Origin: Oscillospiraceae bacterium
Lineage (GTDB): Bacteria; Bacillota; Clostridia; Oscillospirales; Ruminococcaceae
NCBI GenBank assembly: GCA_017483465.1
Contig: JAFUWN010000102.1
Span: 1 to 64,000 of the forward strand
Reading direction: 5' to 3'
Length of the DNA: 64,000 nucleotides
Part shown: piece by piece, positions 26,277 through 33,841 of the stretch
How positions within the stretch are numbered: the first letter of the stretch is position 1
Layout of the letters: each line of letters starts with the position of its first letter
Made by a program: the position numbers and the translations under genes
The notes under the pieces: model-generated
Told to the model about the DNA's origin: nothing
Databases searched by the model: none
The model's input: the letters and a program-made list of their open reading frames with translations, nothing else

Positions 26277-26421
26277 GTTCTATCCGAATCCGGTTTCTGC
26301 CGGATTCTTTTTATTCCCTCTCGATGCAAAATCAAATTTCTGACAATACTTGCTTTTTTTCTGCTATTATGTTATAATAATATAAACAGGAACATTTACC
26401 ATAGACAGGGGGATTTTCTAT

Positions 26422-27141
26422 ATGACTTTTATTACAGGAGATATTCACGGAGATTATGATATTCATAAATTTTCTGCCAGGCGGTTCACTCTGCAAAAAA
26501 CGCTTTCCCGTTCGGATTATATGATTATCTGCGGAGATTTCGGCCTGCTCTGGGACGGCTCGAAATGTGAAAAATGGTGGCTCAACTGGTTAGAGAATAA
26601 ACCTTGGACGACACTCTGGATTGACGGCAATCATGAAAATTTTGATATGCTTGAGGCCTATCCGGTTACCGAATGGAACGGCATTCAGGTGCATCGCATT
26701 ACAGATCATATTATGCATATCCTCAGAGGACAGTGCTTTGAACTCGAAGGCCGGAAATTTTTCGCTTTCGGCGGTGCCGAGAGTCATGACAAGGCTTTCC
26801 GGAAATGGGGGGAATCCATCTGGAAACAGGAAATTCCGAGCATCGCTGAAATGAAACGAGGCCGAAAGGCTCTCGAACAGGCCGGATGGAATACCGATAT
26901 TGTGATTACACATTCTCTGCCTCAGCATATTCAGCTGGATATGTTCGGCTGGGAGGCCTATAACCGAAATGAATTGACTGATTATTTTGATGAAATTGAT
27001 TCTAAATTAAAATTCAAGCTCTGGTTCAGCGGTCATTATCATCTGTCCATGCCCTGCGACGAGAAACATTTTTTAGTCTATAATGATATTTTAAAATTAA
27101 CAGATCATGGCTTTGAATGTGTCTATTCGCCGTTTATATAA
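26422..27141 (+). CDS. Calcineurin-like metallophosphoesterase
   Basis: The 239-residue protein has TGDIHGD at residues 5-11, ICGDFGLLW near 35, the GNHENF motif near 70, ITHSLP near 158 and a final SGHYH near 200. These are the five metal-binding motifs of the superfamily in order. It is longer than and distinct from the phosphoesterase at 4.1 kb. A ribosome binding site GGGGG lies ahead of the ATG. A bidirectional terminator separates it from tenA. The substrate is unknown. Confidence 0.85.
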   Translation: MTFITGDIHGDYDIHKFSARRFTLQKTLSRSDYMIICGDFGLLWDGSKCEKWWLNWLENKPWTTLWIDGNHENFDMLEAYPVTEWNGIQVHRITDHIMHILRGQCFELEGRKFFAFGGAESHDKAFRKWGESIWKQEIPSIAEMKRGRKALEQAGWNTDIVITHSLPQHIQLDMFGWEAYNRNELTDYFDEIDSKLKFKLWFSGHYHLSMPCDEKHFLVYNDILKLTDHGFECVYSPFI

Positions 27142-27176
27142 CAATCTCCTGTAACAGCATGATATAAAAAAATAAA

Positions 27177-27202
27177 AGAAAGACAGCCGGAACTGTCTTT
27201 CT
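27177..27202. terminator. Bidirectional terminator between a phosphoesterase gene and tenA
   Basis: AGAAAGACAG and CTGTCTTTCT make a 10-bp stem with a 6-nt loop. T-runs flank it on both strands (TTATTTTTTTATTTT on the + side, TTTTATTTTTTT on the minus side). Confidence 0.85.
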
Positions 27203-27219
27203 TATTTTTTTATTTTCGC

Positions 27220-27894
27220 TTACGGTGTGTAGCTTTCGCCCTGTGTCCATGCCATATCCCAGAACTGATATTCATACTTACTGCAAATCTTCACAATATT
27301 TTCCAGATTCTGAATCTGTTCTTCCGAGAAATTTTCTGTAAATCTGTCACACATCTCGATCATATCGTCATTACAGGAGCGATATTCTTCCGAAGTATAG
27401 GTATTCACCCAGTTTGCATAAAATTCATCCTGCTTGCTTTCCGGATAATTTTTCTCGATATAATCACCAATCAGCTTATAACTCCAGGAACATGCCAGTA
27501 CAGCGGCGGCGATTTCCGCAAGTCCGCCCTTGAATCCGATGGAAATCATATAATTCGTATAAGATTCGTTATTCAGACACATCGGAGTCGTATCAATTTT
27601 TTCTCTGGTGATGCCGAACTTCGCAAGATAACTCTGATGTACTGCGTTTTCTGTATCAAGAGTTTCTGTAATCAGACTGCTGAACATTCTCATATCACTT
27701 TCTTTTTCGGCACGGATTAAGCCTAATGCAAATACTTTTGCATACTGCAACAGATATTTATGATCCTGAATCATATAGAATGCAAATTTTTCATGCTCCA
27801 GAGAACCGTCAGCAATTCCCTGTACAAACGGATGTGTATAATAACTTTCCCAGATCGGCAGAGCCGCCTGATATAATCTTTCTGAAACTTTCAT
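27220..27894 (-). CDS. tenA: Thiaminase II / aminopyrimidine aminohydrolase
   Basis: TenA hydrolyses formylaminopyrimidine or aminopyrimidine breakdown products of thiamine to HMP for reuse. The start MKVSERLYQAALPIW at 27894 gives 224 residues, the normal length. Conserved features include YMIQDHKYLLQYAK, the catalytic Cys in AAVLACSWSYKLIG and the late YTSEEYRSCNDDMIEM acidic pair. It is the last gene of the TPP-controlled operon, four bases after thiD, and its HMP product is the ThiD substrate. Confidence 0.94.
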   Translation of the reverse strand: MKVSERLYQAALPIWESYYTHPFVQGIADGSLEHEKFAFYMIQDHKYLLQYAKVFALGLIRAEKESDMRMFSSLITETLDTENAVHQSYLAKFGITREKIDTTPMCLNNESYTNYMISIGFKGGLAEIAAAVLACSWSYKLIGDYIEKNYPESKQDEFYANWVNTYTSEEYRSCNDDMIEMCDRFTENFSEEQIQNLENIVKICSKYEYQFWDMAWTQGESYTP

Positions 27895-27898
27895 GATC

Positions 27899-28702
27899 TT
27901 ATTTCTCCTCTGTAAACTGATTTTCGATTGCAAATGCATGATTCATAGGCCCTGAGCCCTTTCCGAGATTCAGCATCGCTCCTAACGCTCCGGAAATATA
28001 AGCTTTTGCTCTCTCGACCGACTCCGGCAGAGAAAAGCCTTTTGCCAGGTTAGAAGCAATCGCACTCGAAAGCGTACAGCCTGTTCCATGCGTATTCGTA
28101 TTATCAATTCTCTTACCCTCGAACCATTGTGAACCGTCTTTCCAGATCAGCAGATCATTCGCATCATTGAGCGAGTGTCCGCCTTTGAGCAGTACCGCAC
28201 AGCCATAAGCAGAAAAAATCTGTTTTGCGGCCTGTTCCATATCTGCAACTGTTTTGATTTCGATTCCTGTTAATTCTTCCGCTTCCGGAATATTCGGGGT
28301 AATGACTTCGGCAAGCGGAATCAGTTTTTCTTTCAGAGCAGAAATCGCATCCGGACTGATAAGTCTTGCTCCGCTCGTAGCGACCATGACAGGATCAAGA
28401 ACAATATGCTTTGCCTGATACTGTGTCAGTTTTTCAGCGATAATTGCAATCAGTGCAGAAGAAGAAACCATGCCGATCTTGACAGCATCCGGAAAAATAT
28501 CCGTAAAGATACAATCAAGCTGCTGAGCTAAGAACTCCGGTGAAGATTCTAAGACTCCGGTGACTCCGGTGGTATTCTGAGCGGTCAGAGCTGTAACAGC
28601 ACTCATAGCGAATACGCCGTTTGCGGTCATGGTTTTAATATCTGCCTGAATGCCAGCGCCTCCGCTGGAATCGCTTCCAGCGATTGTTAATGCAGTTTTC
28701 AT
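27899..28702 (-). CDS. thiD: Hydroxymethylpyrimidine/phosphomethylpyrimidine kinase
   Basis: ThiD phosphorylates HMP twice to HMP-PP for thiamine synthesis. The 267-residue ribokinase-fold protein has TIAGSDSSGGAGIQADIKTM at the start, VLDPVMVATSGA and the anion-hole motif NTHGTGCTLSSAIAS near the C-terminus. It lies in the salvage operon with thiE, thiM and thiW. No thiC is seen, so HMP must come from TenA or from uptake. Confidence 0.96.
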   Translation of the reverse strand: MKTALTIAGSDSSGGAGIQADIKTMTANGVFAMSAVTALTAQNTTGVTGVLESSPEFLAQQLDCIFTDIFPDAVKIGMVSSSALIAIIAEKLTQYQAKHIVLDPVMVATSGARLISPDAISALKEKLIPLAEVITPNIPEAEELTGIEIKTVADMEQAAKQIFSAYGCAVLLKGGHSLNDANDLLIWKDGSQWFEGKRIDNTNTHGTGCTLSSAIASNLAKGFSLPESVERAKAYISGALGAMLNLGKGSGPMNHAFAIENQFTEEK

Positions 28703-28779
28703 GATAAAAAACTCCTTTCTTGAAATGCATTAATTTTATAGAACGACAGAAAGTGGTGCTCCCGATCTGCCGTTGTATA

Positions 28780-29235
28780 TCAGTAAAATACAGAATTACC
28801 CTGTATTTCAGATAATTCTTTAAAAAATCGGCTCATCGCCTTCATAGAATCAATCAGATAAGACTGATCAAGTTTCATCTGGAAATTGATTCCGTTCTGA
28901 TAGTGGCTTTCTCTGCTGAGAAATCTGCTTTTTAAAGTACAATGCCCTTTTCTGTCAAATTCTACAGAAAATTCAGTTCTGTCGAGTGAACCGTAAGTTT
29001 CCAGAACAGCTTTTGTCTCTGTCCCATCAAGCAGATCATAAGCCATATCAAGAGAAACATAAAAATCATAGACATTTCCGATCGTAATATCACAGGAAAA
29101 TTTTGCATTGACTTCCGGACTTCTATAGATAATTCCAAATTTTACATACATCGTATTATAATCTATACTAAGACACTGAAAGATAAATTTCCGATGATCA
29201 TCAGAAAGCGTAATTAAAGCATAGGGTAACTGCAA
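28780..29235 (-). CDS. Hypothetical protein inside the thiamine operon (TTG start)
   Basis: The 151-residue reading frame begins with TTG at 29235, ten bases after a GGAG ribosome binding site in the end of thiE. It is beta-rich and charged, with no signal peptide, membrane helix or Cys cluster beyond two Cys. I do not recognise it, and it is not a known thiamine enzyme. The general pattern resembles small WapI-type or DUF immunity proteins, but the evidence is weak. The gap of 77 nt to thiD is larger than between the other genes. Confidence 0.6.
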   Translation of the reverse strand: MQLPYALITLSDDHRKFIFQCLSIDYNTMYVKFGIIYRSPEVNAKFSCDITIGNVYDFYVSLDMAYDLLDGTETKAVLETYGSLDRTEFSVEFDRKGHCTLKSRFLSRESHYQNGINFQMKLDQSYLIDSMKAMSRFFKELSEIQGNSVFY

Positions 29236-29241
29236 ATCACA

Positions 29242-29886
29242 TCAACTCCGTACAATCTGATCTGATAATTTTTTTAATTCGATACAAGTCTGCTGAATAT
29301 TTTCAGCTGAGAATATTGCTGATACCAAAGCGACTCCATCCATACCAAGACCGGCAAGCTGAGTCATATTTTCTCTTGTAATGCCTCCGATCGCTACTAC
29401 CGGAATCGTAACCGCTTTGCAGATTGCCTTGAATTCTTCATAATCAATCGGCCATGTATCTGTTTTGGTAGAAGTCACAAACATTGCTCCTGAGCCGAGA
29501 TAATCTGCTCCGAGTTCCTGAGCTTTCAGAGCCTGATCAACTGTTTTCGCCGTGACACCGATGATTTTATTATCTCCGAGAATTTTCCGTACTTCATCGG
29601 CAGGCATATCCCCCTGACCGACATGCACACCATCCGCATCGGATTCCAGAGCAATCTTAATATTATCGTTAATAATCAAAGGCACCTCATACTGACTGCA
29701 TATTTTTTTTAAAGCAATTGCTTCCTGAAGAAAGGCTTTTTCATCCAGATTTTTTTCACGGAGCTGAATACAAGTCGCTCCGCCTTTGAGAGCCTCTTCG
29801 ACCTGCTGAGCGAGTGTCTGATTTCCAAGCCAATGTCTGTCTGTCACGGCATAGAGCCGTAAAATTTCGGATTTCAATTTCATCAT
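29242..29886 (-). CDS. thiE: Thiamine phosphate synthase
   Basis: ThiE joins HMP-PP and hydroxyethylthiazole phosphate to thiamine phosphate. It is a TIM barrel of about 214 residues with LYAVTDRHW, CIQLREKNLDE, INDNIKIALESDADGVHVGQGDMP, GVTAKT, DYLGSGAMFVTSTK and VAIGGI motifs. Several ATG codons stand in a row at the start; the one at 29886 has AAAGGA at a workable distance. It works with thiM and thiD on either side. Confidence 0.95.
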   Translation of the reverse strand: MMKLKSEILRLYAVTDRHWLGNQTLAQQVEEALKGGATCIQLREKNLDEKAFLQEAIALKKICSQYEVPLIINDNIKIALESDADGVHVGQGDMPADEVRKILGDNKIIGVTAKTVDQALKAQELGADYLGSGAMFVTSTKTDTWPIDYEEFKAICKAVTIPVVAIGGITRENMTQLAGLGMDGVALVSAIFSAENIQQTCIELKKLSDQIVRS

Positions 29887-29907
29887 AAACATCCTTTCGT
29901 GTCAGAA

Positions 29908-30729
29908 TTAAAAAATCTGATAATTTGCTTTTTGTTCTAAGATTTCAGAATCAAGACGATAGACACTATCAATTATTTTATTCCGGAACGAAGCATTTCC
30001 CTCGTAAGATTCGAGATGTTCAAGGGCAATTTCTCCGCATACACCCATTGTACAGACAGCCGCTGCTGCTGATTCCAGAATCTGATCAGGATTCGCTGTA
30101 ATAAAAGCGGCCGTCAATGCAGATAGCTGACAGCCTGCTCCCGTAACGGATTTCATCATAGAACAGCCGTTATGAATACAGAATGCCTGATTCTGATCAG
30201 CGATAATATCAATCTGTCCGGTCACGGCAATCACACAATTCTGCCGATCAGCGATATTCTTGATTAATCTGATCATATCCGGAAGATTTTCTTCTGTGAT
30301 ATTATCCGAACTCATTGCATCCACACCATGCGAATTTTTAGCATCACAGAATAAAGCCTTGATTTCTGACAAATTCGCTCTGATGGCAGAAAACTGAATT
30401 TCCTGTAATAAGATTCTGATTGATTCCGTCCGGAATTGTGATGCTCCTGCTCCGACCGGATCAAGAATCACAGGATGATGCAGAAGATTTGCTGTTTTTC
30501 CGGATTTCCGCATAGCAGAGAGTTTATCCGGATTCAGTGTTCCGGTATTCAGCAGCAGTCCGTCACACAGAGCTGTGATTTCAGCAGATTCTTCCGGAGA
30601 ATCGGCCATAATCGGAGACCCTCCGGAAGCAAGCAGAATATTCGCACAGTCATTGGCTGTGACATAATTGGTAATACAGTGAATATGCGGTCTGATTTCT
30701 CTGACACGAGATAATAAAGCTCCGAACAT
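29908..30729 (-). CDS. thiM: Hydroxyethylthiazole kinase
   Basis: ThiM phosphorylates the thiazole moiety for ThiE. The protein of about 273 residues has HCITNYVTANDCANILLASG, the nucleotide-binding VILDPVGAGAS and the catalytic Cys in SVTGAGCQLSAL. The ATG at 30729 lies just after the thiW stop; a TTG two codons earlier is an alternative. Coupling with the thiazole transporter ThiW makes a salvage route for external thiazole. Confidence 0.95.
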   Translation of the reverse strand: MFGALLSRVREIRPHIHCITNYVTANDCANILLASGGSPIMADSPEESAEITALCDGLLLNTGTLNPDKLSAMRKSGKTANLLHHPVILDPVGAGASQFRTESIRILLQEIQFSAIRANLSEIKALFCDAKNSHGVDAMSSDNITEENLPDMIRLIKNIADRQNCVIAVTGQIDIIADQNQAFCIHNGCSMMKSVTGAGCQLSALTAAFITANPDQILESAAAAVCTMGVCGEIALEHLESYEGNASFRNKIIDSVYRLDSEILEQKANYQIF

Positions 30730-30735
30730 AGGCAA

Positions 30736-31245
30736 TCAGGTTTCTTTCTGTAATTTCAGCACATTGGCTTTTATGAGCGATTCAATAATAATTGCTGATA
30801 AAATCGCACCGCCGGCGGTAGAGATCAGGAACGGAATCACATAGGCATAGAAAGCGATCTCTCCGGCACTTTTGCCCATAAACAAGATTGCAACCGGATA
30901 GGCACAGAGTCCGCCGAGTATCGCCGTTCCGAAGACTTCGGCAAGATATGTCAGCCATGTATTTTTGGTTTTATGATACATGATACCGCATAACAATGCT
31001 CCGAACATACTGCCGGGAAATGCCATCAGCGAGCCGAGGCCTAACAGATTCCGGATCAGACTGGCTGCAAAGGCGACTCCTACGCCATACCAGGGGCCTA
31101 ATAATACCGCACATAAGATATTGACCATATGCTGTACCGGAGCACATTTGCTTCCGAATACCGGTACGGAAAACATACTTCCGACAACGGCGACTGCACA
31201 GAGTATGCCTGCTAATACGATTTTTTTAGTTTTGTTCTGATTCAT
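30736..31245 (-). CDS. thiW: Thiazole uptake S-component ThiW
   Basis: Starting at 31245 (MNQNKTKKIVLAGILCAV, AAGGAG ribosome binding site) the product has 169 residues and five to six membrane helices. The APVQHMVNILCAVLLGPWYG and GSLMAFPGSMFGALLCG segments are typical of ThiW, an ECF transporter substrate-binding component for thiazole. It would need the shared EcfA/EcfT module, which is not in the window. A 52-codon upstream extension covers the leader and is rejected. Confidence 0.9.
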   Translation of the reverse strand: MNQNKTKKIVLAGILCAVAVVGSMFSVPVFGSKCAPVQHMVNILCAVLLGPWYGVGVAFAASLIRNLLGLGSLMAFPGSMFGALLCGIMYHKTKNTWLTYLAEVFGTAILGGLCAYPVAILFMGKSAGEIAFYAYVIPFLISTAGGAILSAIIIESLIKANVLKLQKET

Positions 31246-31440
31246 GATGATTTTCTCCTTTTTTCTGATACTTTGAGAGAACTGCCGATTCACAGCGATT
31301 CTCTCAGGATAGACAAAATTATCCCGTAAAGACAATCGGTCGAAGCTTACTGGCTTCCTCTCACGCCGGAACACGGCTTCCCTCGCTGGAATCTCAGGCA
31401 AAAGACGCTCCTCATCTGCCCGTTATGCAATTCTCTCCTC
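31246..31440 (-). other. Leader segment with sequence resembling a broken second TPP aptamer
   Basis: Between the terminator of the TPP riboswitch and thiW there are about 190 nt without a gene. On the minus strand it carries GTTCCGGC, GAGAGGAAG, CTTCGACC, CTTTAC and GGATAAT in the same order as the intact aptamer upstream, but without the ACCTGA and GCGTAGGG core. A CCAGCGAGGGAAG piece, similar to a normal 3' end of a TPP aptamer, lies in front of them. It looks like a decayed or rearranged duplicate. Confidence 0.4.
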
Positions 31441-31446
31441 CTTTCA

Positions 31447-31480
31447 GAAAAAAGACATTCTGTTATCAAGCAGAATGTCT
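31447..31480 (-). terminator. TPP riboswitch terminator
   Basis: On the minus strand AGACATTCTG and CAGAATGTCT form a 10-bp stem with an 8-nt loop, followed by TTTTTT. It is the expression platform after the TPP aptamer and before thiW. Confidence 0.9.
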
Positions 31481-31500
31481 CCGTAATCATCAATATAAAC

Positions 31501-31589
31501 TTGACTTCCTACGGCGGCATGATCCGCATCAGGTAAAGGGTCGAAGTCTGACACTTCCTCTCAGCCTGCCGAACAGACTCCCCTGTCAA
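31501..31589 (-). promoter_or_regulatory. TPP riboswitch (THI element)
   Basis: The minus strand reads GGCTGAGAGGAAG, then CTTCGACCC, TTTACCTGATGCGGATCATGCC split in two parts, and GCCGTAGGAAG, which is the THI-box order with P1 formed by TTGAC (31585-31589) and GTCAA (31501-31505). TPP binding should favour the terminator downstream and lower expression of thiW to tenA. A -10-like TATGAT lies at 31597-31602. Confidence 0.93.
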
Positions 31590-31724
31590 TATTTTTATCA
31601 TAGCATAAAAACATGAATAAACTATGAATTTTTTGCAGATAAATTATGAATCATAAAAATCTTTACTTTTTGATTTTTCTATGCTATAATATAGCAGAAA
31701 TCAGAAATTGCAGGAGGTTTGTTT

Positions 31725-32540
31725 ATGATTATCGAAATTGAAAATTTATCTGCTCCGGAGTTACAGCCTTATACCTGTACCAATGAAATACAGCTGTTCC
31801 GCTGGAATGAACCGGAACAGGGAATTTTTATCGCTGAAAGTCCGAAAGTCATCCGCAGGGCTTTGGATGCCGGTTATCAGCCGATTTCTCTGTTATGTGA
31901 AAGAAAATATATCACAGGACAAGCCCGGGATATTATAGAACGCATCGGAGAAATTCCGGTCTATACGGCAGATTCTGAGATTCTGACGGCGATCACAGGC
32001 TTTAAGCTGACACAGGGTGTATTATGTGCGATGTACCGGCATGAACTGCCGTGTGCAGAAAGTTTATGTCAGAATGCCTCCCGGGTTGCTGTGCTGGAAG
32101 ATATTATGAATCAGACAAATATCGGAGCAATCATGCGTTCAGCGGCTGCTCTGGGAATAGATGCGGTCTTGCTGACACCTTCATGCAGCGATCCTTTATA
32201 CCGCCGTTCGGTGCGTGTCAGTATGGGAACCGTTTTTCAGATTCCATGGGGCTATCTGGATGACAATGCTCCGGATTATGTCACATTCCTGAAAAAACAA
32301 GGATTCCGGACAGTCGCAATGGCTCTCCGGAATGATACGCTTTCTATTGATGATGAAACATTTTCTTCTGCCGAACGTCTTGCCGTCATCCTCGGAACAG
32401 AGGGCGAGGGCTTAAAGCAAGAAACAATTCAGGCCTGTGACGATACTGTAAAAATTCCCATGTTTCACGGAGTGGATTCCCTGAATGTTGCGGCAGCGAG
32501 TGCCGTTGCATTCTGGGAACTCCGGAAAAGAAAAGCTTAA
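31725..32540 (+). CDS. TrmH/SpoU family RNA 2'-O-methyltransferase
   Basis: The ATG at 31725 has AGGAGG five to ten bases upstream and gives 271 residues. The C-terminal SPOUT knot shows NIGAIMRSAAALGIDAVLL, RRSVRVSMGTVF, LAVILGTEGEGL and the final IPMFHGVDSLNVAAASAV. The N-terminal part has an L30e-like substrate-binding fold (ESPKVIRRALDAG). Family members methylate ribose in rRNA (RlmB, TsnR-like) or tRNA. The exact target cannot be set. Upstream TGCTATAAT marks its promoter. Confidence 0.88.
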   Translation: MIIEIENLSAPELQPYTCTNEIQLFRWNEPEQGIFIAESPKVIRRALDAGYQPISLLCERKYITGQARDIIERIGEIPVYTADSEILTAITGFKLTQGVLCAMYRHELPCAESLCQNASRVAVLEDIMNQTNIGAIMRSAAALGIDAVLLTPSCSDPLYRRSVRVSMGTVFQIPWGYLDDNAPDYVTFLKKQGFRTVAMALRNDTLSIDDETFSSAERLAVILGTEGEGLKQETIQACDDTVKIPMFHGVDSLNVAAASAVAFWELRKRKA

Positions 32541-33115
32541 TCAAAGCGATTCAGAATCCGGATTGCCTTTTCCGCATGAGTCTCTTCCAGACCATAGCGA
32601 TATTGAAAGCTTCCGTCCGGATGAATGCCGACCGGAGATTTTGTCTGTACCCAGAACTGTCTGAGCCACTGCCAGTTGAATGCCTCGTCATCCAGAATCA
32701 CAAAACTGCGGACATCTGCCCGGTCAAGCAGAAATGTCCTGATTTCGAGCGGTCTGCCGTTTTCACCGAGCAGACTGTAAGGCGTAAAGCCGGAAATTTC
32801 CAGATCATATTTTGCAAGCATCTGTTTCAAATCTGCGAGGCTTTTGCTTTCATGATCAGAAATATATTCTGTCAGCTGATTTTCTTCAAGAAATTCCGGA
32901 TAGCCTAATCTCCAGGAAGAGGACAGAATCAATTCCGCACCGGTAGCTTCGACAATTTTTTTCAGAATCTGCACACGTTCTTCCTGTACAATATCATCTG
33001 TACTATAATCATGCATCACACCGTCTATATCAAGAAAAATAATTTTAGAGCTTTCCCGGCGGGCATTGGCTTTTACAGCCTGATCAAGCAGATCAGCATT
33101 CAGATAGGCTTTCAT
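32537..33115 (-). CDS. HAD-like phosphatase domain protein, first of a tandem pair
   Basis: The 192-residue protein has the HAD nucleophile motif IIFLDIDGVMHD near residue 25, ILSSSWR (motif II Ser) and the late FVILDDEAFNW (motif IV acidic pair). This set resembles the HAD domain linked to Swiss-Army-Knife RNA repair proteins. It shares about half its residues with the next gene upstream and ends with the same YGLEE and KAIRILNRFD pattern, so the pair arose by duplication. It overlaps the convergent methyltransferase gene by 4 bp. Confidence 0.75.
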   Translation of the reverse strand: MKAYLNADLLDQAVKANARRESSKIIFLDIDGVMHDYSTDDIVQEERVQILKKIVEATGAELILSSSWRLGYPEFLEENQLTEYISDHESKSLADLKQMLAKYDLEISGFTPYSLLGENGRPLEIRTFLLDRADVRSFVILDDEAFNWQWLRQFWVQTKSPVGIHPDGSFQYRYGLEETHAEKAIRILNRFD

Positions 33116-33128
33116 AAAACCGCTCCTT

Positions 33129-33707
33129 TCAGTCGAATTGATTCAAAATTTCAATAGCTTTCTGCACATGATACTCTTCCAGTCCATAGAGATACTGCGG
33201 ATTTTCTTCATCTTCCGATATTGTTTCCCGTGTCCGGACGAGAAAGCGGTTCAGCCACTGCCAGTTGAAATCATCATCATCCAGAATTACAAAACTTCTG
33301 GTATCTGTCTTATCGAGAAGCCATGCTCTGATTTCAAGCGGCCGGGAATCTGCTCCGAAGCCGATATAAGGCGTAAAGCCTCTGATATGTAAATCAAAAT
33401 AATCCAGATATTTCTGAAGAATCATCAGACTTGGATTTTCGCTCCGGTACTGGTGCAGACAAAAATCCTGATAGGCATATCTCCAGGAAGAAGACATAAT
33501 AATTTCTGCTCCTGTGGCATCGACAATTTTTCTGACCCTTCCGACCCGTACAGGGTCAATAATCTGCTGTCCGGACTGATAGCTTTCTCCATAGTCATGC
33601 AGAACGCCGTCAACATCAAGAAAAATAATTTTTTCATATGTCTGTCCCTGATAGCTGACTTCATTTTCCAGCTGTGGAATATTGAGATACTGCATTTTTT
33701 CATACAC
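33129..33707 (-). CDS. HAD-like phosphatase domain protein, second of a tandem pair
   Basis: Also 192 residues, with IIFLDVDGVLHDYGESY, IIMSSSWRYAYQDF, RGFTPYIGFGADSRPLEIRAW (two parts) and FVILDDDDFNW. The same order of motifs as in its downstream twin, and a 13-nt gap, indicate a recent tandem duplication and cotranscription. HAD enzymes use the first Asp to form a phosphoaspartate. The substrate is unknown. A minus-strand promoter lies at 33732-33760. Confidence 0.75.
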   Translation of the reverse strand: MYEKMQYLNIPQLENEVSYQGQTYEKIIFLDVDGVLHDYGESYQSGQQIIDPVRVGRVRKIVDATGAEIIMSSSWRYAYQDFCLHQYRSENPSLMILQKYLDYFDLHIRGFTPYIGFGADSRPLEIRAWLLDKTDTRSFVILDDDDFNWQWLNRFLVRTRETISEDEENPQYLYGLEEYHVQKAIEILNQFD

Positions 33708-33731
33708 CCTCTAAGAACATCTTTCTTATTT

Positions 33732-33760
33732 ATTATAGCACAATCTTCTGTTCTGTGCAA
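33732..33760 (-). promoter_or_regulatory. Promoter of the HAD gene pair
   Basis: On the minus strand TTGCAC (33755-33760), 17 nt, TGC-TATAAT (33732-33737). It is back to back with the glpK promoter. Confidence 0.7.
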
Positions 33761-33776
33761 GAGAGAATTCCCATAA

Positions 33777-33805
33777 TTGACAATTTTTTTGCAATATGCT
33801 ATAAT
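33777..33805 (+). promoter_or_regulatory. glpK: Promoter of glpK
   Basis: TTGACA (33777-33782), 17 nt, then TATAAT (33800-33805) with an extended TGC. It places the start about 30 nt before the glpK ATG. Confidence 0.85.
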
Positions 33806-33841
33806 AAGAAAAATATTATTTTCCGGAAAGGACTGCTATTT

